Of a stretch of DNA of 64,000 nucleotides, positions 18,097-24,566 are shown piece after piece (position 1 is the stretch's first letter; each line of letters starts with the position of its first letter). The stretch is from positions 142,511 through 206,510 of the forward strand of contig DERN01000002.1 in the NCBI GenBank assembly GCA_002360925.1. Direction: 5' to 3'. The notes below the pieces were generated by a model. That model did no database searches. It was not told the DNA's origin and saw only the letters and a program-made list of their open reading frames with translations. Source of the stretch: Flavobacteriaceae bacterium UBA3339. GTDB lineage: Bacteria; Bacteroidota; Bacteroidia; Flavobacteriales; Flavobacteriaceae. Both the position numbers and the translations under genes were made by a program.

Positions 18097-18104
18097 CAAA
18101 AATA
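18097..18104 (-). promoter_or_regulatory. Candidate -7 box for the ammonia-lyase operon
   Basis: TATTTTTG on the minus strand matches TAnnTTTG and lies about 72 bases upstream of the chosen lyase ATG, in the gap shared with the divergent flavoenzyme gene. It also argues for the shorter lyase start, because the longer frame would begin inside this box. Confidence 0.35.
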
Positions 18105-18127
18105 AAAGATTTAAAATAATTATTCTC

Positions 18128-19375
18128 ATGAATATAGAAAATGTTGATATCCTTATTATTGGCGCTGGTCCAAGCGGAAGCGTAGCTGCCGGATATTTAC
18201 ACCAAAAAGGCGCTAAGATTAAAGTTGTTGAAAAACAAAAATTTCCACGAGTTGTAGTAGGCGAGAGCTTAATTCCGCGAGTTATGGATCATTTTGAAGA
18301 AGCCGGATTGTTGGATGCTTTAAATACATACAATTTTCAAAAAAAACCAGGTGCACGTTTTATTCGAGGTAAAGAAGTTTGTATTTTCGATTTCAGCAAT
18401 AAATTTGGAAAAGGTTGGGATTGGACTTGGCAAATTCCAAGAGCCGATTTTGATAAAGCAATGACTGATGAATTAGAACGAAAAGGTGTAAATATTTCGT
18501 TCGAAACTGAGGTTATACATGTAGAATTTAACGGAACCGATTCTATTACAACCATAAAAAATAAAGAAGGTATTTTATCGCAAATTCATGCAAAGTTTTT
18601 AATTGATTGTAGCGGTTACGGACGCGTTTTACCAAGACAATTAAAACTTGAAACTCCTTCTAAATTATCTCCGCATTCTGCTATTTTTACTCATATAAAC
18701 GATGTTAGAAGTCCTGAAGGAATTGAAGGAACTCAGATTTCGTTCGATATTATTGAACGAGAAGTTTGGCTTTGGGTTATTCCTTTTTCTAACGGAAAAA
18801 CAAGCGTGGGAATTGTAGGTCCAACAGCTTATATAGATCAATTATCTGCAACGGGAAATATCGAAGAATCATTAAAAAATGCCATTCGTCTTTCGGATTA
18901 TTATGTTCAGCGTTTTGAAAATTTACCGTTTGAATTCGCTCCAATCCATTTAAAAAATTATTCTGTTTCTGTTTCTCAGTTCTTTGGTCCGGGTTACGCT
19001 TTAACCGGAAATAGTACCGAATTTTTAGATCCTGTTTTTTCTTCCGGAGTTTGTTTTGCAACCGAATCGGGAATTTTAGCAGCAAAATTAGCTTGGAGAG
19101 AACTTAACGGAGAAACTATTGATTGGACAAAAGAATATGCAGAATATATGCAATACGGAATCGATGTTTTTTCGACTTATGTAAGCGAATGGTACACCGG
19201 AAATTTACAAACCTTATTTTATCATCAACCGGAAAATCCGGAAGTAAAACAAAAAATTTGCGCTGTTTTAGCCGGTTATGTATGGAATAAAGAAAATAAT
19301 TTTGTTGCTAAACATAGTAACATCATTAAAAATATGGCATACATGTTAAATATGGGAAAAGAAACCGAAGCATAA
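18128..19375 (+). CDS. FAD-dependent oxidoreductase resembling flavin-dependent halogenases
   Basis: A 415-residue flavoprotein. The FAD-binding motif is IIGAGPSGSVAAG (Gly12, 14, 17), followed by GESLIP (45-50), a motif shared by halogenases and related monooxygenases. Two halogenase hallmarks are present: a Lys in FQKKPGARF (Lys73), matching the position of the catalytic Lys, and WLWVIP (214-219), matching the WxWxIP motif. It is transcribed divergently from the pigment cluster, across a 102-base shared gap. It may hydroxylate or chlorinate the aryl ring or resorcinol, as some flexirubins are chlorinated. Related reductases also share this fold, so the reaction is uncertain. Confidence 0.8.
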   Translation: MNIENVDILIIGAGPSGSVAAGYLHQKGAKIKVVEKQKFPRVVVGESLIPRVMDHFEEAGLLDALNTYNFQKKPGARFIRGKEVCIFDFSNKFGKGWDWTWQIPRADFDKAMTDELERKGVNISFETEVIHVEFNGTDSITTIKNKEGILSQIHAKFLIDCSGYGRVLPRQLKLETPSKLSPHSAIFTHINDVRSPEGIEGTQISFDIIEREVWLWVIPFSNGKTSVGIVGPTAYIDQLSATGNIEESLKNAIRLSDYYVQRFENLPFEFAPIHLKNYSVSVSQFFGPGYALTGNSTEFLDPVFSSGVCFATESGILAAKLAWRELNGETIDWTKEYAEYMQYGIDVFSTYVSEWYTGNLQTLFYHQPENPEVKQKICAVLAGYVWNKENNFVAKHSNIIKNMAYMLNMGKETEA

Positions 19376-19381
19376 AAAAAG

Positions 19382-19462
19382 TTGTCAAGCTGAATTTATT
19401 TCAGCTTCTCATAAAAATTTTAAATCAAAATGATAAGATTTTGAAACAAGTTCGGAATAACA
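19382..19462. repeat. Long imperfect palindromic intergenic element
   Basis: The ends read TTGTCAAGCTGAATTTATTTCAGC and, in reverse complement, TGTTATTCCGAACTTGTTTCA. This is a degenerate long hairpin of the kind scattered through flavobacterial genomes. It precedes a terminator after the flavoenzyme gene. Confidence 0.55.
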
Positions 19463-19492
19463 AAAAAGCTGTCTTTTGAAGACAGCTTTTTT
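19462..19492 (+). terminator. Intrinsic terminator after the flavoenzyme gene
   Basis: AAAAAAGCTGTC, a 7-base loop, then GACAGCTTTTTT: a 12-bp stem ending in a T run. The symmetry lets it work in both directions. Confidence 0.75.
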
Positions 19493-19507
19493 GTTTATCA
19501 AGAATTT

Positions 19508-19700
19508 CTATTTAATCTTCTTAGCAACCATTTTAGCTAACGATTTTGCTGTTTTAGCATATCCTTCTATAATTCGGTTATTATTTATTCGAAATACCTT
19601 CAAAATTGTTTACAAGCGCATCTTTACTATCAACTTCTAATAACACATTGATTGGATTTGCCGTTTCTACAAATTTTAAAACAAATTTAATTTTTAAATT
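19508..19700 (-). pseudogene. Possible remnant of a small gene with a frameshift
   Basis: Reading leftward, an open frame encodes FVETANPINVLLEVDSKDA and then NNFEGISNK before a stop. Shifting by one base gives a tail rich in Lys and Ala (IEGYAKTAKSLAKM) that ends at its own stop. The join suggests a decayed gene end with one frameshift. No start codon was found and I do not recognise the family. It could also be chance coding. Confidence 0.25.
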
Positions 19701-19799
19701 AACAATAACTATACTTTTAATTTATATTTGTAACTAATTGATATTATGAAACTTAAATTAAGTTTTAATTAGTATTAATAAAATGTTAATGAACACTTA

Positions 19800-20420
19800 A
19801 CAACCTTGTTAATAAATGTGAATAACTCACAACAATTAAATTTGTTTAGTTTGGTTAAAAGATTAAGACAAAATTTTAATGTGTATAACTCTAATATTTG
19901 TTAGAAACTTTCGGTAGGTTCATCCACATTTAAAAACAGGTTTTCAACAACTATTAACAATTCAACTTATCAATAAAAACCATGTTGAAAAACAAACCAA
20001 TTTCAACATTAAAATACTAAAGCTTTGATATTCATTGATTATTCCTAAAACACTTCTGTTGATAAGTATTGATAACTCAACTTTCAAAGAAGATTACCAA
20101 AAACTTATTCTACATATTAACAAGCAATATAAAGAAGAAATCTATTTTTTAAATTTTAAAAATTAATTCTTTTATAATAATATGTTGTTAACAACAAAAG
20201 TTTCGTCTGATTTACATTCTAAGAATTTAATGAAACTAAATAGTCATTTTTATAACGAATAGCTTTTCCAAAGATAAAAATCAGTTTACACAATTTTCAT
20301 TTTTGATCTATTTTTAGAATACAAATTTCTGAATAGAATATTGATTGTAATATTATTTTAATATATTGAATATCAATTATTTAAATATTTTATCTTAATT
20401 TTAAATATCTTTTTTTACTT
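19800..20420. other. Candidate chromosomal replication origin (oriC) with DnaA boxes
   Basis: This AT-rich gene-free stretch holds two perfect DnaA boxes (TGTGAATAA at 19817-19825 and TGTGTATAA at 19880-19888, both TTATNCACA in reverse complement). One-mismatch boxes lie at 19807-19815 (TGTTAATAA), 19920-19928 (TCATCCACA) and 20057-20065 (TGTTGATAA). A perfect 14-bp palindrome TGTTGTTAACAACA lies at 20183-20196. A very AT-rich block at about 20330-20420 could be the unwinding region. The three parS sites and mnmG (gidA) just downstream, and the switch of gene direction, support origin proximity. No dnaA gene is present, and GC skew was not computed. Confidence 0.6.
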
Positions 20421-20426
20421 TCATCG

Positions 20427-20434
20427 TACCTTTG
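20427..20434 (+). promoter_or_regulatory. Candidate -7 box for ybeY
   Basis: TACCTTTG matches the TAnnTTTG consensus 22 bases before the ybeY ATG. The upstream region is too AT-rich to place a -33 box. Confidence 0.5.
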
Positions 20435-20456
20435 TAGGTATTTTTAATGAATTAGT

Positions 20457-20876
20457 ATGGTAATTTTTAATTACGAAACCGATTTTGAATTGAATAACGA
20501 ATCTAAATACGAAGATTGGATCGATTCAATTATAGAATCGGAAGATAAAGAAGCAGGAGAAATCAATTATATTTTTTGTGATGACGAATATCTTCATGAA
20601 ATCAATATGAAATATTTAGAGCACGATACTTTAACTGATATTATTAGTTTTGATTATTGTATTGGCGATTTAATTTCGGGCGATATTTTTATTTCGATTG
20701 ATCGTGTAAAAGAGAATGCCCAAGAATTCGATGTATCAATAGAAAATGAACTTTTACGCGTAATGGCTCACGGAGTTTTACACTATTGCGGGTACAAAGA
20801 TAAGAGTGATGAAGAAGCGAATTTAATGCGTCTTAAAGAACAAGAAAAAATGAATATGTTCCACGTGGAACAATAG
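20457..20876 (+). CDS. ybeY: YbeY endoribonuclease / rRNA maturation factor
   Basis: A 139-residue single-domain protein with the UPF0054 signature MAHGVLHYCGYKDKSDEE. Two zinc-ligand histidines, His105 and His109, are present. The third position of the usual HGxLHLxGxDH motif is Asp115, with Lys114 before it. YbeY is needed for 16S rRNA 3'-end processing and ribosome quality control. The last codons, encoding MFHVEQ, are read from inside a parS palindrome, so the C-terminus and a ParB-binding site share the same bases. It is the first rightward gene after the putative origin, 40 bases before mnmG. Confidence 0.92.
   Translation: MVIFNYETDFELNNESKYEDWIDSIIESEDKEAGEINYIFCDDEYLHEINMKYLEHDTLTDIISFDYCIGDLISGDIFISIDRVKENAQEFDVSIENELLRVMAHGVLHYCGYKDKSDEEANLMRLKEQEKMNMFHVEQ
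20857..20872. promoter_or_regulatory. parS site (ParB-binding palindrome) inside the 3' end of ybeY
   Basis: TGTTCCACGTGGAACA is a perfect 16-bp palindrome that matches the parS consensus TGTTTCACGTGAAACA at 14 of 16 positions. It overlaps the final coding bases of ybeY and ends just before the stop codon. parS sites cluster near replication origins. Confidence 0.85.
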
Positions 20877-20900
20877 TTTTTTTTTGAATGTTTAATTAAA

Positions 20901-20916
20901 TGTTTCACGTGGAACA
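20901..20916. promoter_or_regulatory. parS site immediately before the mnmG start codon
   Basis: TGTTTCACGTGGAACA matches the parS consensus at 15 of 16 positions and its last base abuts the mnmG ATG. ParB binding here could influence mnmG transcription or translation initiation. That effect is inference. Confidence 0.88.
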
Positions 20917-22794
20917 ATGAGTTTATTTCAAGATCAATATGATGTTATAGTTGTGGGTGGTGGACATGCTGGATCTGAAGCTGCCGCCGCTGCCGCAAAT
21001 ATGGGAATGAAGACTTTGTTAATTACAATGAGTCTTCAAAATATAGCTCAAATGAGTTGTAACCCTGCAATGGGAGGAATTGCAAAAGGGCAAATCGTTC
21101 GTGAGATCGATGCGCTTGGTGGATATTCGGGAATCGTTTCCGATAATTCTGCAATTCAATTTAAGATGTTAAACGTTTCAAAAGGTCCGGCAATGTGGTC
21201 GCCACGTTGTCAAAGTGATCGTATGCGTTTTGCAGAAACTTGGCGTTTGATGTTAGAAGGAACTCCGAATTTAGATTTTTATCAAGAAATGGTTTCAAGT
21301 GTTTTGATCGAAAATTCTAAAATTGTAGGAGTAAAAACTAACCTTGGAATCGAGATTAAAGCTAAAACGGTTGTACTTACAAACGGAACTTTTTTAAATG
21401 GTTTAATCCATATTGGAGAAAAACAATTTGGTGGAGGTAGAGCAGGAGAGAGTGCTTCGTTTGGAATTACAGAAGATTTAGTTCGTAATGGTTTCGAATC
21501 AGGAAGAATGAAAACAGGAACGCCACCACGTGTTGATGGTCGTTCGTTAGATTATTCTAAAATGGAAGAACAACCCGGAGATAAAAATCCGCAAAAGTTT
21601 TCTTTTTTAGATGTTACAAAACCTTTAGAAAATCAACGTTCATGTTTTATGACCTATACTTCGAATGAAGTACATGATTTATTACGCGAAGGTTTTGATC
21701 GTTCGCCTATGTTTAACGGTCGAATTAAAAGTATTGGTCCAAGATATTGTCCTTCGATCGAAGATAAAATTAATCGTTTTGCAGATAAAGAACGTCATCA
21801 GATTTTTGTCGAACCGGAAGGTTGGAATACAGTTGAAGTTTATGTAAATGGTTTTTCAACTTCATTACCAGAAGAAGTTCAATTTAAAGCTTTGCGATCT
21901 GTTGTTGGATTTGAAAATGTAAAATTTTTCCGTGCTGGATATGCAATTGAATACGATTATTTTCCACCAACGCAATTAAAACATACTTTAGAAACCAAGT
22001 TAGTCGATGGTTTATATTTTGCTGGACAAATTAACGGAACTACAGGATATGAAGAAGCAGCTGCACAAGGATTAATGGCAGGAATAAATGCGGCTTTGAA
22101 AATACAAGGAAAAGAACCGTTTATTTTAAAACGAAACGAAGCTTATATCGGAGTTTTAATTGATGATTTAATAACAAAAGGAACTGAAGAACCTTATAGA
22201 ATGTTTACTTCTCGTGCAGAATATCGTACTTTGTTGCGTCAAGATAATGCCGATTTTAGATTAACTCCGATGGCGTATGAAATTGGTTTAGCTAAAGAAG
22301 ATCGTTTAAGAAGAATGGAACATAAGCAAAAATCATCTGAGAACTTTGTTCAATATTTTAGAGAAACTTCTGTAAAACCTGCAGAAGCAAATCCAATTTT
22401 AGAATTAAAAGGAAGCGATTTAATGAAACAACCTGATAAAATGTTTAAGGTATTTTCGCGTCCTCAATTAGAATTCGAAGATATTTTACAATTTAAAGAT
22501 GTTTCAAATTACATTCAAGAACATGATTTAGATAAAGAAATAATTGATCAGGCTTTTATTCAAGTTAAGTATTCGGGTTATATTGAAAAGGAAAAAAATA
22601 ATGCAGATAAATTAACGCGTTTAGAAGATGTTCGAATTCCTGAAAATTTCGATTACGATAAAATAAAATCTATGTCGATTGAATCGCGTGATAAATTAAA
22701 GAAGATTCGTCCGATTACGATTTCGCAAGCTTCAAGAATTAGCGGTGTAACTCCATCGGATATTTCGATTTTATTAATACATATGGGAAGATAA
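20917..22794 (+). CDS. mnmG: tRNA uridine-5-carboxymethylaminomethyl modification enzyme MnmG (GidA)
   Basis: A 625-residue protein of normal length. The N-terminal FAD site is VVGGGHAGSEAA. The family blocks MSCNPAMGGIAKG, MKTGTPPRVDGRS, GQINGTTGYEEAAAQG and TSRAEYRTLLRQDNAD follow, and the C-terminal helical domain ends with ISGVTPSDISILL. With MnmE it modifies the wobble uridine of several tRNAs in the cytosol. Its old name gidA reflects its place beside oriC in many bacteria, and here it lies between parS sites 0.5 kb from a DnaA-box cluster. The start is fixed by the parS-abutting ATG and the conserved N-terminus. Confidence 0.97.
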   Translation: MSLFQDQYDVIVVGGGHAGSEAAAAAANMGMKTLLITMSLQNIAQMSCNPAMGGIAKGQIVREIDALGGYSGIVSDNSAIQFKMLNVSKGPAMWSPRCQSDRMRFAETWRLMLEGTPNLDFYQEMVSSVLIENSKIVGVKTNLGIEIKAKTVVLTNGTFLNGLIHIGEKQFGGGRAGESASFGITEDLVRNGFESGRMKTGTPPRVDGRSLDYSKMEEQPGDKNPQKFSFLDVTKPLENQRSCFMTYTSNEVHDLLREGFDRSPMFNGRIKSIGPRYCPSIEDKINRFADKERHQIFVEPEGWNTVEVYVNGFSTSLPEEVQFKALRSVVGFENVKFFRAGYAIEYDYFPPTQLKHTLETKLVDGLYFAGQINGTTGYEEAAAQGLMAGINAALKIQGKEPFILKRNEAYIGVLIDDLITKGTEEPYRMFTSRAEYRTLLRQDNADFRLTPMAYEIGLAKEDRLRRMEHKQKSSENFVQYFRETSVKPAEANPILELKGSDLMKQPDKMFKVFSRPQLEFEDILQFKDVSNYIQEHDLDKEIIDQAFIQVKYSGYIEKEKNNADKLTRLEDVRIPENFDYDKIKSMSIESRDKLKKIRPITISQASRISGVTPSDISILLIHMGR

Positions 22795-22797
22795 ATA

Positions 22798-22813
22798 TGT
22801 TCCACGTGAAACA
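22798..22813. promoter_or_regulatory. parS site just after the mnmG stop codon
   Basis: TGTTCCACGTGAAACA matches the parS consensus at 15 of 16 positions and begins 3 bases after the mnmG stop. Its last three bases are shared with the terminator stem that follows. Confidence 0.88.
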
Positions 22814-22838
22814 AAACACCTTTGCAAAGGTGTTTTGT
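22811..22838 (+). terminator. Intrinsic terminator of mnmG
   Basis: A perfect 28-bp palindrome (ACAAAACACCTTTG and its complement) runs into a T-rich tail. The longest reading frame of the next gene would start inside it, which argues for that gene's later ATG. Confidence 0.8.
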
Positions 22839-22855
22839 TTTTATATATTCGCATT

Positions 22856-23692
22856 ATGAAAAATAAAACTATACAAGATTACAGTGTTTCTAAAGAAAAA
22901 TTTGAATTAGAATACGATTCTAAAAACGAATTGTATAAAACACTTTTTACAAATTTTGAAAAGTTAGGTGATTATTATAAAAGCGAAAACTATATTTCGC
23001 ACACCGATGGAAAACGTAATTGGTTCGAAAAAGTTTATCAAAAAGTAAAAGAACATACCATTAAAACCAAATGGAATTTAATTAAAAAGTTCCATCAAAA
23101 ATCGAATTTATCTGTTTTAGATATTGGTTGCGGAACCGGAGATTTTTTAAAATTTGGAATCTATCATTTTCAATTTAAAGGAATAGGAGTAGAGCCAAAT
23201 AAATCGGCTCGTTCTATTACACAATCTAAAAATGTTGTTGTAGAAGATTCCATTAAGAATATAAAAGAAAATTCGTTCGACGTTATTTCGCTTTGGCACG
23301 TTTTAGAACACGTTTCTGATTTAGACGAGTATTTTAATTTCTTTCAAGAAAAATTAAATCAAGATGGTTTATTAATTATTGCGGTTCCAAATTATAAATC
23401 GTTCGATGCAACATATTACAAAGATCATTGGGCAGCTTGGGATGTACCTCGACATCTTTGGCATTTCAGTAAATCGAGTATCGAGAATTTAATAAAACCT
23501 TATCATTTTGAATTGATACATATAGAACCTATGTATTTTGATAGTTATTATGTTTCTCTTCTGTCTGAAGAATATAAAACAGGTTCTAAAAATATACTCA
23601 AAGCATTTTGGATTGGTTTTTTATCAAATTTAAAAGCAAAGAAGTCAAAAGAGTATTCTTCGCACATTTATTTTTTTAAAAAATCAATTTAA
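22856..23692 (+). CDS. Class I SAM-dependent methyltransferase
   Basis: A 278-residue cytosolic protein with the SAM-binding motif I VLDIGCGTGDFL, then GIGVEPN, DVISLWHVLEHV and LLIIAVPNYKSFD. It belongs to the Methyltransf_23-like group (LWHVLEHV), which often methylates small molecules, quinones or glycans, but the substrate is not identifiable. I chose the ATG at MKNKTIQDYS because the upstream alternative lies within the mnmG terminator. No partner gene is adjacent: an OmpH-like gene with its own promoter follows after 208 bases. Confidence 0.85.
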   Translation: MKNKTIQDYSVSKEKFELEYDSKNELYKTLFTNFEKLGDYYKSENYISHTDGKRNWFEKVYQKVKEHTIKTKWNLIKKFHQKSNLSVLDIGCGTGDFLKFGIYHFQFKGIGVEPNKSARSITQSKNVVVEDSIKNIKENSFDVISLWHVLEHVSDLDEYFNFFQEKLNQDGLLIIAVPNYKSFDATYYKDHWAAWDVPRHLWHFSKSSIENLIKPYHFELIHIEPMYFDSYYVSLLSEEYKTGSKNILKAFWIGFLSNLKAKKSKEYSSHIYFFKKSI

Positions 23693-23857
23693 GATAGTTT
23701 CAATATAACATCAGAAGTAAAAGTATACGAGAACCTTTCGAATTTATAAAAGTGTCTTAAATCGAATATTTTGAAGTTGGTTTTAATCAATCCTTTTTAT
23801 ACTATTTCATTTTACTATATAAATTATTTATAATAGAAACTATTGCATATTTTTAAA

Positions 23858-23865
23858 TACTTTTG
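23858..23865 (+). promoter_or_regulatory. Candidate -7 box for the OmpH-like gene
   Basis: TACTTTTG matches TAnnTTTG 36 bases before the ATG. The closest TTG upstream is too near for a standard -33 element. Confidence 0.4.
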
Positions 23866-23900
23866 TGTGAAATTTAATTTATTTAAATAAAAACTTTTCT

Positions 23901-24524
23901 ATGAAAAAATTAATGATGTTTGCTGTTGTGGCATTAAGTTTTGTTGCTTGTACAAAAGAAGCAAACGTAACAACAGATGCTGGAAAAACTGTTGCTAAAA
24001 GCGAAGGATTTAAAACAGCTTATATCGATACTGAAAAATTGATGAAGGACTATCAGGAATTCAAAGATTTTGAATCGAAGTTTAAATCAATGTCTGATCG
24101 TATGAAAAACGAATTAGATAGCGATGCTAAAAAATTCCAACGCGATGTTTTAGAATTGCAACAACAAGCGCAATCTAAAGGAATGGAGTGGGCGCAAAAA
24201 CGTCAAGCAGAATTAGAACGTCGTCAACAAACTTTAGCAGAAAAAGAACAAAATTATATGAAGAAGTTCCAAGACGAAAGTGCTGTTGAACGTGATTCTA
24301 TGGTTTCGCAAATGAAAAACTTTATCAAAGATTACAGTAAAGAAAAAGGTTACGATTACGTTTTTGGAACTGGTGATGCTGCTACTGTTTTATACGCAAA
24401 AGAAGAATACAATTTAACTCAGGAAGTTTTAGATTTGTTAAATAAAAAATACGAAGAAAAAACGGGTAAAAAAGTAGAGAAAACGGAAGCGAAAGACGAG
24501 AAGAAAACCGAAACTAAAAAATAA
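23901..24524 (+). CDS. OmpH/Skp-like periplasmic chaperone, predicted lipoprotein
   Basis: A 207-residue protein with a lipoprotein signal MKKLMMFAVVALSFVAC; Cys17 would be lipidated. The mature part begins with KTAYIDTEKLMKDY, the OmpH signature, followed by a long charged coiled coil (about residues 60-130) and a second conserved block YSKEKGYDYVFGTGDAATVLYA. The C-terminus is a Lys/Glu-rich tail. Skp proteins hold unfolded outer membrane proteins in the periplasm. A lipid anchor is unusual for classical Skp but is seen in Bacteroidota. It has its own promoter and terminator, so it is probably monocistronic. Confidence 0.85.
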   Translation: MKKLMMFAVVALSFVACTKEANVTTDAGKTVAKSEGFKTAYIDTEKLMKDYQEFKDFESKFKSMSDRMKNELDSDAKKFQRDVLELQQQAQSKGMEWAQKRQAELERRQQTLAEKEQNYMKKFQDESAVERDSMVSQMKNFIKDYSKEKGYDYVFGTGDAATVLYAKEEYNLTQEVLDLLNKKYEEKTGKKVEKTEAKDEKKTETKK

Positions 24525-24527
24525 ATT

Positions 24528-24552
24528 AAAACCACCAATTCGGTGGTTTTTT
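24528..24552 (+). terminator. Intrinsic terminator
   Basis: AAAACCACC, a short loop, GGTGGTTTTTT. It closes the OmpH-like transcript just before the helicase gene. Confidence 0.8.
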
Positions 24553-24566
24553 CATATATTTAAAGC

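Noticed and set aside
16508..18097. Longer start for the ammonia-lyase
   Set aside because: The extra 24 codons begin inside the putative promoter and are absent from the known flavobacterial enzyme.
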